DNA from: Chondrus crispus
Lineage: Eukaryota; Rhodophyta; Florideophyceae; Gigartinales; Gigartinaceae
DNA: 64,000 nucleotides
Assembly (NCBI RefSeq): GCF_000350225.1
Contig: NW_005179067.1
Span: 1 to 64,000 of the forward strand
Direction of reading: 5' to 3'
Made by a program: the position numbers and the translations under genes. Positions 31,076-43,483 of this stretch are shown one piece after another. The notes under the pieces are model-generated. The model was given only the letters and a program-made list of their open reading frames with translations. It was not told the DNA's origin and searched no databases. Positions within the stretch are counted from its first letter, which is position 1. Each line of letters starts with the position of its first letter.

Positions 31076-31128
31076 AAATTACCAAATTGCCCCCGATTAC
31101 CAAATTGCCCCGATTACCAAATTGCCCC
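31076..31128. repeat. triple subterminal repeat of the pogo-like element
   Basis: Three successive copies of ATTACCAAATTGCCCC, spaced 16–17 bp apart, form the right end. The left end shows one exact inverted copy and a second imperfect one. Repeated words at transposon ends commonly serve as transposase binding sites; that role here is inference. Confidence 0.75.
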
Positions 31129-32137
31129 TTTCAGGAAGGGTACCTTGTCATAGACAACCTCAGGGATGTAATGTATGCAGTACGTCGTCGGCGTGTAATG
31201 CCCACGTATAGTTCGTCCGTCTGTAAGGCACACGTGTAGTCGCGAGTCTGTAATGAACCCGCGGCGGCGGGTGCTGTACAAATTACAAATCTTGACTGTG
31301 ATACCACACAAATACGGTCAGGTATCCACGGATCACTATGTACTGACCTACGCCGCGAGATGCCTGCGCGCCTACTCTTGGACACGGGTGCACGCTGTAC
31401 ACGTGGACAAGAGGACGGCTTGGCTGGGCAGTGCAATCTCTTGCCGTCGGCGCGCAGGAGGCGAACCGGAAGAGCCAGTCATCCGCTTCTCTGCCCTCCC
31501 TTCCCTTCCCCCGCGGCTGCGCTGGCAGCCATTATCCGCTCTGTGCGTGTGTTAGGCCCATTAGGGGCCAAACACTTAGAATATTCCGACTTCGGTACCA
31601 CAATAGTTCAAGTTATTCAATTTACTTCTCCTGAATAAAAATGATGTGTCACGAGGCAACCACAGCGCAGGGGTCATGATTACTGTAGCATGCCAGAATG
31701 ACAACGGACTTCGTAGTACAGAGGGGGACGGTCACAGGCGGTGCTTATGCCACGTGCCACAACCGCGTGCGATGCGTGTGGAGGCTTCGCGGGCTTTGTC
31801 TTCTGTCCTCGTTGTTGGACCATCAACGGTCTCGTGAAGGTATAGTGTTCGTAAAGCTTTATAGCATGATAGGTGCAGTCTGCAACAAAGCCGAACCTGC
31901 CCTCAGGCTGCGTTGCCACTATTGTACAATAGACATCACGTTTTCAAGACACCGTTAAATAGTTTTCGCTGTACAGTACTTTCCTGTGCTGCACCGCAGT
32001 TTGGGAAACTGTACAATACCGAACATTAAAACTGGAGCACGAATATACGCACTGTACGTACACGACCCGTAGTCGTGCACCTTTGCGGTGCACGTTGCTG
32101 GGCTCGTGTTGGGCAGGTGCTTCATACTCTCGTTTAG

Positions 32138-32415
32138 GCGTGCCACTTCATTGCCACATCACAAATGGCCACATACATGACCACACTGAGCACACCACTG
32201 CATCGAGTGCTTCCAGGCCGCATGCATTGCTATGGAGTGTACACCGACAACACTCGAATGAAGAGAAACCCGCGTTTACGTGTGCCACTTCAATGCCGCA
32301 TCATAGATGGCATACAGGAACGGACTGAGCAGACCACTACAGTATAGATAGTACTTTCGAGACGTGTTCATTGTTGTTCAGTGTAACAACGGCAACAGTC
32401 TGATGAAGAGAAACA
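32138..32415. repeat. two tandem units of about 140 bp
   Basis: The first unit starts GTGCCACTTCATTGCC and the second GTGCCACTTCAATGCC. Both contain an ACTGAGCA-type block with ACCACT and end near CAACA(C/G)TCTGAATGAAGAGAAAC-like sequence. They differ at many positions, so the duplication is not recent. Confidence 0.6.
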
Positions 32416-32448
32416 CAAAATAAAAACAGCAACCATGCAAAGCCCCCA

Positions 32449-32481
32449 AACCCAAGGAATATCCTTAATATTCCTTGGGTT
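32449..32481. other. perfect 14-bp stem, 5-base loop hairpin
   Basis: AACCCAAGGAATAT (32,449–32,462), loop CCTTA, and the exact complement ATATTCCTTGGGTT (32,468–32,481). It is not next to a gene end, so it may be a short inverted-repeat remnant rather than a terminator. Confidence 0.6.
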
Positions 32482-33516
32482 TACAGCTACGAGTCGAGCA
32501 TGCGTCCCCGTACGACTGGGAAAATTTCCCCATCGCATACAAGTACTGTATCTCTTTTCAGTCCATTCCTGTGAGCCAGTTAAGTTTTAATCCCAGCCGC
32601 ATTATCGTTTCTTTCACGTGAGTCTCGAAACGACAAACCCTTTTCTTGTGTTGCCTCACGCACTGACTTCAATCAACAGCCACCGGCAACTCATCATTAT
32701 TATGCCATTTCCGCTCCGATTGCCTGTATCATTGTCTTATACAAGCTGTCCGATGGCGACTCCCTTTCTGCTACAGTATCTACAGTACCGTCAACGGTAT
32801 CGTAATTCAAGTATTACCTCGAGACATGTTTGTGACACGTTCCTCGCCAGAATAAGGTCTACTTCGTGGTCCCAGTTGAATCGCAACATACAAGAATATT
32901 CAACTGCTCTTCTCTTGGTGTCAGCAGATTATGTTGTGTGTGCGTTGCCCTTGTCCCCTCAAAATAAGTTTCCCCCTCATACATCCTGCCTTGACGTACG
33001 GATCCTCCTCTCGAAACTAGTACAGTTATGTTACATATTTCGCTGTGTGATGTCGAATACAGAGTGGAGGTCTATGTCAATATACATATCCTGCATTTCC
33101 GGTCACTGTACTCGAACTTACTCATGCGCACCACAGATCTGGATCACCATCTTACGTACACCGTGACGACTCATTTATCGAATGGAACATACGGACCGCG
33201 TTTCTAGATTATCTGTGCAGTCTAATGATTTCCACGAAGCGCGCGCGTATCATTTTTGTAATGCAACTAACTGACAAGGAAGGATGGCTACTGTTGAGCG
33301 GGATACCTCGTACATCGCAAAATCATTTTTCTTTACGGTAGGCTTGTCAATTTTGATTACTGGCTTTTAGACAACAATGAAGTCCTTGCTGCGCTAAACA
33401 CATCGTATTTGCCTCAAACGAAGAATAGAACAACAGGGTCGACCTGCAACAGTGAATACTCCCTTCAAGGAGTACAAGTCCCCCTAAACTATAAACGACT
33501 TATTGATGCCAAGCAT

Positions 33517-34371
33517 CTAGAGCTTCATGTTGTGCACTGTGCGCTGGTGTTGCTTCATGTTGTAATTCTCGCGAAAGGCGGCCCCGCAGAAGCAAACACA
33601 CGGCTTAAGCTTCTGATGAACAGAGGAAAAGTGCTTCTCGGCATGCGCCTTCTGCTTAAACGCCTTGTCACAAGTAGGCTCCGGGCAGTCGAACGGACGT
33701 GCCTCGCGATGAACCATAGAGATGTGGCGCTGCAGTCCATCGTGAAAGGCGAATTGTCCACTGCACTCACTGCACTTGTAAGGTCTGGACTTTTGGTGCA
33801 GAGCCCGGATATGCTTGTTCCTGTGTGATGCACGTCAGATTGCAACCAGATCATAAAAAAATGTTTTGTGGAAAAGACACAGACCAAAGGTTAGAAAATT
33901 TGAGCTCGAGGTCGAAAATCTCGGGCACAAAATGAGAACCAGATGGTAGTTTGTAGTTGTTGGATAGATAAGCACGTACAAATTTCCTTTCTCGCCAAAG
34001 CTTTGACTGCAATACTCACAACTATACGGCCGTTCACGAAAATGAACTGTGCGAATATGCTTGTTACGATCGGAGCGTTGTCCAAACGAGAAACCGCACA
34101 TCTCACACTCATGCGGCCTTTCCTTGGACTTTCTTTTGGGTTTCGGTATTGCATTAAACGAAGGGGGCACCCCATGCCGAGTGTAAGTGGCAGATGTCTT
34201 GTCTGGAACCGAAGAAGTCATAGTCCGGGAAGAATTGAGCAAGTAATCGATGTGCAGCTTGGATGAAGTTTTGGCTGAGTTTGCTGTGGTGATAGAGGAG
34301 GGAGGCTTGCGACGTTTGTCGCGACGGTCGGCCATTTTGTAAACGAGTGAATGTGTTCTTGGCATGTGCAA
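33517..34371 (-). CDS. five-finger C2H2 zinc-finger protein, two exons
   Basis: Exon 1 is 34,371–33,980 and exon 2 is 33,820–33,517. The intron between them is 159 bp, with donor GTACGT and acceptor CACACAG. Splicing gives 231 residues and restores the second finger exactly (GEKGNL, then NKHIRALH). Fingers in order start HECEMCGFSF, YSCEYCSQSF, YKCSECSGQF, FDCPEPTCDKAF and CVCFCGAAF, each with two His at the usual spacing. The N-terminal 100 residues are basic and Ser/Thr-rich (KPKRKSKERP). The later ATG at 34,335 (MADRRDKRRK) is an alternative start. Tandem fingers of this kind bind DNA or RNA in the nucleus; the target is unknown. This is a host gene. Confidence 0.85.
33821..33979 (-). other. 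spliceosomal intron of the zinc-finger gene
   Basis: GTACGT at the 5' end and CACACAG at the 3' end bound a 159-bp AT-richer stretch. Removing it joins the reading frame in the middle of finger 2 and yields canonical C2H2 spacing, which is strong internal proof of the splice. Confidence 0.88.
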
Positions 34372-35097
34372 ATGCCGAGGCGGCGGGTGAGGTGCGGGGA
34401 TTGCGCACTTGAACTTGATGAGTTCTCCTGGTCTGGGGCGACGGGAGCGGTGCTCTTATTGAAATCTAGGAAGTGCGATTTGCAGATGAAAAGCAGCCTG
34501 AGATTGGGGCACTGATGAAGGGCAGGTAAGCGAGCAGCACGTGGCGATGACTTGTTGAAAGAATGACAAGGGGAGACACTCGAGATAATGCGACAGACAG
34601 ACGACACGGTGATATTGGTAAGGTTTGCTCAGTGGGGGAGGGTGCCGTCTCAATGTTCAACAAGGATGAGGTACTGACGAGGGTGATGCGGTGCGGCAAG
34701 CGGGATTGGAAGGAGAAAAAATTGAGACGGAGAGAGATTGAATGTCGCGGGAGACAGGGAGCAACAAGTTTTTGAAAAAGCAAGTGATATAGGAGGCTTG
34801 TAGTAGAGAAAAAAAGACAGGAAATGCTTCCAAGCACAGCGGTGAAAGGGCAAAATCTGTAAATAATGAGGATGTTGTGTAGGGGGATAGGGCAAGTAAA
34901 TCTCTCTTCCGAACTAATATGGGAAAGTGGGGAAGCAGCAATGCAAGCGGGCAAAGAACAGACAGAAAGGAAGCAAACAGCGGTGAAAGATAAGTTGTTA
35001 GGGTAGCGAGAGGATGAAAGAGAGCGTGCCTTGAAGGCTTGCAGTGTGTTGCTAAATGTGGATACTGCGGAGAAAAAGTCGAGAGGCTTGAGTCGTT
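34372..35097. other. purine-skewed intergenic DNA
   Basis: The plus strand is rich in G and A (AGAGAG-type runs, roughly 34,560–35,000) upstream of the zinc-finger gene. The Ser/Leu/Pro-rich minus-strand ORFs here follow from that skew and extend into the assembly gap. It may include the zinc-finger promoter; no gene is supported. Confidence 0.5.
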
Positions 35098-35303
35098 NNN
35101 NNNNNNNNNNNNNNNNNNNNNNNNNNNNNNNNNNNNNNNNNNNNNNNNNNNNNNNNNNNNNNNNNNNNNNNNNNNNNNNNNNNNNNNNNNNNNNNNNNNN
35201 NNNNNNNNNNNNNNNNNNNNNNNNNNNNNNNNNNNNNNNNNNNNNNNNNNNNNNNNNNNNNNNNNNNNNNNNNNNNNNNNNNNNNNNNNNNNNNNNNNNN
35301 NNN
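35098..35303. other. assembly gap (206 N)
   Basis: A run of undetermined bases within simple, strand-skewed sequence. Low-complexity DNA on both sides suggests the cause was a repeat or a sequencing difficulty. Confidence 0.99.
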
Positions 35304-38300
35304 CCTCTCCCCGATCCTCCCCGGTTGTAGAGGAGGAGAGATGAGGATGTCAAAGGGGGAGGAATGAAAGAATAGGAGAGAACTACGGACGAGGTGCGGT
35401 AGGGGCGAATATGAAGTGCTTGGAACGTATGTGTAGCGTGGATTGATGGGATGGCGTGGACAAGAAGTGCTTAAAATGAAAGAATAGATGTGTCGACAGA
35501 GTGGCGAGATGCCGTGACACTGCATGTGTAGACGAATTGCGTCATCTGGACATTGCCAGTCTCTGTTGCGGATAGACGGATATGGTAGATGTGGATACGA
35601 GCCGGTGGCAGGGAGGGGTGTCCCCTTTGTGACAGTGGTTGAGTCGGCGGTGCAGGGAGAGGGCGAGGCCGGTGCTAAGGTGTACGGTAGGTCCAATTGA
35701 TGGACTACTGTGCAGCGGTTATCAGTGAGGAGAGAAGAAAGCGTGCCCGCGTCTTTGATATGGGGGAAATTTTGGGAGAGGAGGAGGGCTGCTTTCCTCA
35801 ATCCATGGGGGCATGACGCGAGGAGAGCACCTCTCACACACACAGAATACGATTTGTGTCACTGTGTTGCCACCCGGCTCGAAGTCACGTGCGCTACAAG
35901 AGGCCAAGCTAAAACCTAAGAAGCGCGTACGGATGCAGTTCGGTGTAAACGGCTAACAATCGCTGGAGTGCAGTCGGGCGAGGACGCTGGCTTAGACGGG
36001 AGCAAAGAAGGGGACGAGGAAAAGGAACCAAAATGTAGGCTGATCGAGGCTCAAGACGCTGCGCGCGCCCGCGAAGCAAGAAGAATAGTCTTTACTCCCT
36101 ACTTCCCCTTACCCCCTGCAAGTGCTCGTGCGCGGCGAGGGCTAGGGTACCACTCGAAGGGTATAGTTACTTTACACTTCCGTACCGAGCGCGGGCTTGG
36201 GCTTGACGTGGCCTTGACCTCAGTTCCGGTCCAGAAACTGAGGAAGACGCATACAGTGTGCTGGTGGGCATACTGGGCATATATACGTAGCAGCCTCCAG
36301 AAAGAGGACCTCGAGCACTTCAGTTGATGCGCTGGGCGCGACAATTTGTGCAGTGAGAACACAGCCCCACATTGAGTGCCCGCGTATGACACAGTACAAG
36401 GGCATGCCCTCTCCTACTCCCGGCACACCGCTTTACAGCACCTTCCCTTTTTCATCATCTCGCCCACTTCCCGTTGTACAACTTACACCCACCCTTGTTG
36501 CCAATCCTTCCATCGCCCTTGACGTCTCTTTTCGTCAATTCCCCATAGCCCCGCACCTTTTCCAAACTACTATTAGGATCAAGGAAACTCTTCTTGATAT
36601 TACTTTAGTTGATTGCTTCTCAACCTCTCTGCTCTGCCCGCCGCCCTGACTAGACTACGATGTTCTTTTATCACAAACTGTAATTGGTCCAGACTTCAAA
36701 CAGTATTTGTTTTCGCGTACAGTATCCTGCAAAAGTTATCGTTGCCGTGTCGACAACCGGCTCGTTGCTCCTTTGCTAACCAAGTACTGCTTGTCGAAAT
36801 AGTTCACCACCTCATACTGTACCGCACTCCCTCGTGCTCCTGTTAGAAGCTTGATTCGCCCACAATGGACATCAGATGTGGCACTTGCCTCGCGAAAGAA
36901 ATACACACCGCCAAGCGAATCAAATGATTTTATTTTTATTTCAAACCACGTTGCTTCACTTTTATGTTTCCTACAACAACGATGGTCGACATTACACGCT
37001 TAAAACGGAAGGAAGTCTGGAGATCTATTACTAGACATGCTCTTGATACCGCTTCTTGCCAACATCTGTACTGCATTTAAACAAAAGATGAAGTCCCAGT
37101 CACAAAATGCCACGTTCCGGCATTTTCAGGATCTATCACAGCGATCGCGTGATGCGCTCTGGGACAGAATGAACAAAGCAGTACCACGTACTTGTTAGGA
37201 AAGACTGCAAGGTGGTTCTGAGATATACAGTATTCCCGAATTTAGTTTAAATCTCCCAATGTGCATTGCGGGTTTGTGATCAGGTCGTGGGGGAATTCGT
37301 TGCGTCACAGCCCCGTCCCGCCTCTATCTTGTGCGGCTATTTGGGAAAGTGTGTCATTCTGTTAATATTTTTGGCCTGTCCATACCTAGAATGCGGATGC
37401 GTAGTGCTCACATGCCCTCCTTCAGCCAGTTTATTGCTGTCGCAAATCGTAGTATCAGAATTGTTGAAGCAATACTGCAACATTTGTCTGAACCTCTTTA
37501 TCAGATATCATTCAGTACATATAACTGCGGAAACGACGGAAGTTTAAATTACTAGATTTTTGGCTTTACAGCTCTGAATCGGCTTTCCTCTCTCTGGCGT
37601 CCGTTCATAATCTAAAGCAGTACTGAACACTACACGAATATCATATTCGTTACAGCTAGTACACTGGGTGCTATTGACAAGTTCGTGAAACATAGGTACG
37701 AAAGCAGTTGATTGAGGGTATTTGAATGTGCGTTTTCAGAATATGTACTAAAGTGTACCGTTTTTTATTGTCATGTGACTCTATAATGCACTGTTATGCA
37801 AGAATATTATAAAGCTGGGAATAGGGCTCGTACTCTCATAGTATGAGTAACAACCATTGAAAAATACCGGTGCTCCACACCAGAATTGAACAGCCGCTAG
37901 TGGATAACCGTTGATTAAATGCATCGAACTCTACTCAAAATTTAGGCGAGCATGACCACTGTTCAAATTCGTGTCGTTTGTCACAACATTTGGCCAACAA
38001 TAGGAATAGGTCCATTCGTGCGAGTTCTGAAAATACTTTCCAATGAATTGCGTTTGTAGTCGGCGCTTCATCCAACCCCTTCCGCTACTGAATGCGGTGC
38101 AAAACGTCAATGTCTCATCGATGACGTTCCAGACTCCTTTTCTGTGGATCAGAAAATTGTGAGGCTTGCTCAAGTTCACCATAACATAAAATCTCTGTCT
38201 GTTTGGCAGGTATTTTTGTCATCCTATTGTAACACTTCCAAAACAAAACGAACAGTCTCCAATCTGCTGTTTATGCGTGCAGATCGGGTTTCCTTCTATT

Positions 38301-41300
38301 CTACTATCTTATTGCACACTTTTTTCATTAAATGCTCGTCTGGTTTAATGCTTTGTCCTGTTGCATAAGGAATTGCGTGCGTAAGAAGCCATTCATTTTG
38401 CTTCGATCTCGTGAGCCGAAGAGAAGAACTTCCTGCGAAGAGACTCTGCGTGTGGGAAAGGACGTGCAAGAACCACTGATTACATTGCGTACGTGAGACG
38501 TGAAGAATCTTTTTCCTGCATGAGCAACTTTTGGAGTGGCAAGACTTCCCCAATCGCCGTTTTATGCTTCGCAACACGTTTTAATCACAGGAGCGGTAAA
38601 AGCGGGGACCCCCCGAGCGAGAACCCTACCGGAGGCGTTTTGATCGAGTTTCCATACGTTGCGACAGCACAGTTCACTTCTCGAGATTTTGTCTGGGACA
38701 GCTACAAGCATCTTTTCTCGATATGTGGCCTTCGGATTGTCAAAAAGCGGCCCTCATAGAGCAGGGACGCTAGATAACATATCAAGAGATCTACAAATGG
38801 AATGAATATGTGCAGTTTTAGGGCGCATGAGATGAAGTTGAATGTACAAAGAGGTTTCGAAACGAGGTTTAGATGTCTGTCACTACAGCACGGAGCCGCG
38901 GCGATGGGACTAACTATCTGAACAAACAGCCACGAACCTGACCCTACCCTCCGTGGGACGATCTTTGTTGGACTTAACGACTTACAACCGAATCAATACG
39001 CTCAGACATAGTTAAAGATTCTCCTGGCTGTCAAAGTGAATAGAGCGTGCGGCAAATATTGCACTGCACCAAGTTACTGCAAGTATGGTGAACACAAAAT
39101 AAATGTGAAATACACATATTAATGTTCATCACAGTAATTTATATGGCTAATGTGAAATCACATATCAGCGTGATTCACAAAAATACTGTATGTACAGTAT
39201 ATGTGACCGCACTCAAAATAGAGGCTTCATAATAAAAATTGATGTGATCAACATGACTTGGAGTAACTCGGTGTGCTAGCAGTTGGTTCATTCCAAGGGC
39301 TAGGATTTGCACCAATCGCTTTGAAATTTTACATAAGTTTTTCTCAATCCTTTCTGGCCCCGTTTCGACAGCTGGTAACTGCCTGAAAATGGCCCCGGTG
39401 CCTATAGTCTTCAACCGACACGAGCAGAGACCACTATGAAATTGATTCAGCCTGTTGGGGACAGAAGCACACATCTTATTAATAGCTTTTCCGTCCTTCT
39501 AGTGCATTGAACCATTTTATCGTTTCCGCCTACGTCACAGAAATAAAGTCACTCGACATTTTCTGGTTTACGCAGCGGAGATGCCCTACTTCGCGATGGT
39601 CCATGAAGAACATGACTCAATACAAAGATATATGATTAGTTGGTTATGGGTTTTCATCTAGTCAGTGGAAATTCCTCCTCAATCATCTTCCATATTGAAA
39701 GTTCTAGATGCAGATGAGTAGGGCGTAAAACCATAGCACCAGTGAGTTCGAAGTTACTTTCGGAAAACAAACAACCCAGTTTCCATACACTTCTACACTC
39801 CGTTCCACTTTGAAAGCGAGAGGTACTCGGGACGCGGAGCCACTTGCACCTCTTCTATTTCCTGAGATATAGAGTTGCGTGAAATGAGATAATCGTGACT
39901 AAATTCTGTTGACTCTCTAGTGTTGTCGTTTTCTAATTGTCCTGATCTAGGATGAAGTGGAAAGGATTCGTTTAAAATTAACGGCCATTTCTGGACAAAC
40001 TGCCCGCGCAAGCTTGACACTCGCTGTGAGTTTCTTTTGCAGATATAGATGAAAGAAGAAGGAAATGAAACTAAAGATAAATATTCATACTATGTTGCAG
40101 GTTGCCGCAGTCGTAGAATGCTGCGGAGAGACATAATAAAGTATTGTCTTTCTGTGAGTGTCTTTCTGTATGCACGGTGTCTTTCTGTATGCACGTATTT
40201 GTCACGAGTGAAGAAATCCGTCTTCTATTCACGATGACCGCTAAACAGGGATATAGAAAGATCCCTAGGGTCACTCAAACAAACGTCCACATAATCGCTG
40301 TGACGTGTTCCCTGGCTGAAATTTCTAGGGAGCCTTGTCTGGATTTTTACTCAGGGACTTATGGTAGGGTATGCACAGAATATTCCCCTGCCAGAGATGT
40401 TGGCATGACTAGGAAATTAATATGTGGAACCCTGCAACGGCAGGGTGGGAGAATGTAAGCACTCTTTGTAAGCACGACGCTTTCTTTCAGCGAAGTTGAA
40501 GCGAGACAGAAAGGACACTTCCTTTCTGGGTGAATGGCTGTTGAGTAAGTACTGTACAGTATCTATATATATGTCTTTTATCGAAAGTTCAATCATATGT
40601 ATTGTGCATATATATTGTGGCAGCCAGGGAAAGATCTGTCTCATCATTCGAGCGATGAAAGATATACTCCCTCAGGGCCGTGTGACCTGATCTCTCTGGA
40701 GATTGAAGAGGCAATGCTCCGAAAATGTTAGTGGATTTCATACATGCTATGACGAGAAAGAATGTGAACGTTCTAGTGGTCGAGCGTGGACTAGAGCTGT
40801 ACAGGGAGTGGAACTAGAGTTGAATCCACAACTACGATTAGAGCATCTCCACCCGTCAGAGCAAAAGATTAAAGGACGGGACAAAGTATTTGCGAGGGCG
40901 GAAGGGCTTGCAGTCGAGTGAAGTACAGTAGGCTCGTGAATTGGATCATGGCTCGCCAGTATTAGAAAAACATGCGGTCAGCGCTACACAGCCAATGAAA
41001 TGAAATACTGCATCCCATATTCATTCCGCGCCTTACCACGTGTGAAGTCCATGACTCATTGTCTCTTTGTTGTCCTCATAGGGGGGATGGGCATCGTGTC
41101 GATGAGGGACGAGCAAGCGCCTGATTGACTCTGTTCTATGGCAAATCTGGACGCGGTGCGGAAATTGTTCATGGACAAGTTCCTACCGAAGCGAAGAGGG
41201 TCTTTTCTTCTTCTTTCTCCGCCTCTTTCCGTCTTCTCCACCTTGGACGCCCCCTTTTCTCTGGAACAATTCTTCATTAAAGCTGGTGCAGATACCTGCA

Positions 41301-42380
41301 GTGCTGGTGCCACGTCGTACATCAAATTGATACAATTTTTCGTCCATACAACACCAAAGAACCTCTATTCTTGCAAAAAAAAATCTATTTTGGCAGTAGC
41401 CGAACAAAACAAAGAAAATTTATGTTGTCATTAGTTATGATATTCATATTTTTGCGAAATATTATGGAGATATACTGTCCTGGCAGGCAGAAATGCCTAT
41501 CCGCACCTCCAACCCACAAGAAGAAAGTCATATACAACATGATTCCTCTACGAGATAGCGAAATAGAAAAAAGGCGTTGGATGCCAGAGGAATGGAAGAA
41601 AACTGTGCTTTAGGAATGAAGCGCTCTACAAATACGAATAGTTTAACATACAGTTGCTGAACGAATGCGTCAACACAGCAAGCTGTCTATGATGTTGCGC
41701 ATCACGACAGCGATATGCACTTGGTTCAACTTGAGATGGCTGCTTGCATTGATTTTTTGAGTGGTGTACTAGAAAACAATAATGTAAGTAATTGGTGTCT
41801 CGGTGAATAGTTGCGACGACGATGCGTACAAGAATGGATACGTCTGTGGATGTGATCAGAAAGAAATAGTTACGTAGTAGCAGGGAGATGAATGGTTTCG
41901 TCCCTCGATAGAAGAGTATAATGTTGAGGTCAAGGAGAGAAGAACACAGGCATAGAAGGATGGACGGAACAGCAATGGGGCTAGAAAAGAAATGCGGACC
42001 CACTGGTGTGGTGGGGGGGAGTATTGGGGTGGAGTGGGAGCTGAGAGGATGCAATGCTGTAATGCATGGCAGGAAAAGGGGACCATGCGGCGATCCCCGG
42101 ACGGTACGAGAGACGCTGACATGCATTACAGCAAGGGAGAGAATTGCCTTGAGAGGAAGCCAGAGTTACAATTGCTAGAACTTGCTACCAAGATTGGGCC
42201 GGGACGGGGTGTGATTGGCCGTAGAAGATGATAGCTGTGCAAACACGGCCAATGGGAACAGGAGCCCCGGCTGCATGTCATGAACGCAATTTTAGGCCAA
42301 GCGCTCCTCGCAGCGGCAGCTCACTAAAATGATCACAATTTCTACCGTCAGCGTCCCTCAGGTGGTGCCGGCGAAAACCA
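35304..42380. other. long gene-poor interval, AT-richer
   Basis: About 7 kb contain only short ORFs without recognisable domains. The best candidates for decayed coding sequence are minus-strand pieces at 37,931–38,182 (with WNVIDETLTF and HEWTYSYCWPN) and 38,296–38,577 (with CHSKSCSCRKK). They have the feel of a lost transposase or host gene but I cannot name them. TACTGTA/TACAGTA words are scattered here (about 36,720, 39,185, 40,550, 40,925). No RNA gene was recognised. Confidence 0.5.
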
Positions 42381-42635
42381 ATGAAACCAATCCACACGGC
42401 GGCCCATACTTCAGCCCTCTCGCTTGTCCTTATCTTGTACCCCTCCTGCCCCCTACCCGTGTCACTTCCGCCAGCGCTCACCCGCACTGCATCTTCCCTT
42501 TCCTCAATTTCCTCTCTCCCCTCACCCACTTCTCTTGCAGAACCGTTCCCTTTCTTCCCGTCTTCTCACCGCTCCCCTCCCCCCTTCATCGCAACAACGG
42601 GCCCCACACGCCTCTCCCGCCGCCCCTGCCGCGTC

Positions 42636-43289
42636 ATGCGGACCGCCTTTTACTTTTGCGGTATGCCACTGCGCCGCTCCCCCCGGAAACGCCGCTCCCC
42701 AAGCCCCCCTCCACACAAGTCTCCGCTTCCGCCCCCGCTCCCGCTGGCCGCCCCGTCCCTCTCTCCGGTTTCCAATCAAAGCGACGCCCAACTCGACACC
42801 CCGCCAAAGCTCGTCCACAGCCTCTCGCTCTCCAGGTTTGCAGAGGACGTCGACTCGACCGGCGCCGGCTTTTCTGACGTCGACCTCTCCGCTGTCGACT
42901 TCGAAAATCTACCGGTCGCCTGGGATGCGGGATTTGATGTAAGCATAGAAGAAGAAGATGATTATCCCGATCACCACAAACGTGATGTCAACAACCTTGG
43001 AGCCTTACATTCGACCAACCTGTTAGGCCCGCCCGCAATCACTAGCAAGTCAGCTGAATATCATCCCGAGTTCGAACGCGTTGACGAAGCCGTCCGCCGC
43101 TGCCCCGCCCCAGACCCATGTTTTACAACAGACCATACCCCGTTTAGAGTCGGCCCGGATGTGGAGAGGCAATGGCATGCCGACGCCAGAATACACAACC
43201 AGCTTTTCGGCGCTAACTTCCGCACCACAGAGCCGGACATTAGGTTTTACGCCCGACAGTACCAAGACCGGCGGAAAGCCACAATGTGA
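42636..43289 (+). CDS. hypothetical protein, basic head and acidic middle
   Basis: The frame is open from 42,381, but upstream of 42,636 it is Pro/Ser/Leu-rich and looks like untranslated CT-rich leader. I prefer a start at MRTAFYFCG (42,636) or at MPLRRSPRKRRS (42,663), giving about 217 or 208 residues. The start is basic and proline-rich (SPRKRRSPSPPP). The middle is acidic (GFSDVDLSAVDFENLP, VSIEEEDDYPD), and the end carries RFYARQYQDRRKA. No known domain is recognised. The gene converges on the kinase gene, with only about 195 bp between their stops. Codon use and amino-acid balance in the last 150 residues look genuine. Confidence 0.6.
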   Translation: MRTAFYFCGMPLRRSPRKRRSPSPPPHKSPLPPPLPLAAPSLSPVSNQSDAQLDTPPKLVHSLSLSRFAEDVDSTGAGFSDVDLSAVDFENLPVAWDAGFDVSIEEEDDYPDHHKRDVNNLGALHSTNLLGPPAITSKSAEYHPEFERVDEAVRRCPAPDPCFTTDHTPFRVGPDVERQWHADARIHNQLFGANFRTTEPDIRFYARQYQDRRKATM

Positions 43290-43483
43290 AGTGTGGCGGA
43301 AATTGCACATCACCATACGTCTGTTTATGTTCCAAAGGGCTTGGTCTTCGTCGTTTTATCAGCTGTTATTTAGATCAATGTACATACTCAACAAAGCCCT
43401 CGCCCGCTTCCTACCAACATGTTATATACCGAGATGCCACTAACAAGAAAGTAAACTGCCCGTAACTATCCTTCCTGTCTCGC

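Larger units (their letters stand above)
28447..31128 (-). mobile_element. pogo/Tigger-like DNA transposon, degraded
   Basis: The ends are inverted: GGGGGCAATTTGGTAATTTT at 28,447 and its complement ATTACCAAATTGCCCC ending at 31,128. The right end carries three tandem copies of this word. The left end has one copy plus a weaker one near 28,650. Between them, on minus, lie a DNA-binding region and a DDE transposase of the CENP-B/pogo/Jerky type. A solo LTR (28,999–29,638) has inserted in it. Without that LTR the length is about 2.0 kb. I do not see an obvious TA duplication at the ends. Confidence 0.7.
31129..33516. other. intergenic, no supported gene
   Basis: Short ORFs occur on both strands, the longest being 182 codons at 32,618–33,166, with no recognisable domain or codon pattern. 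The region contains a 2-unit tandem repeat (32,138–32,415), a perfect hairpin (32,449–32,481) and several TACTGTA/TACAGTA words. Confidence 0.5.

Noticed and set aside
32618-33166. 182-codon ORF
   Set aside because: No domain, unusual composition and no neighbouring exon signal; likely chance in open AT-rich sequence.
34466-35843. ORFs spanning the N gap
   Set aside because: They are open because undetermined bases cannot contain stops, and the flanks are strand-skewed low-complexity DNA.
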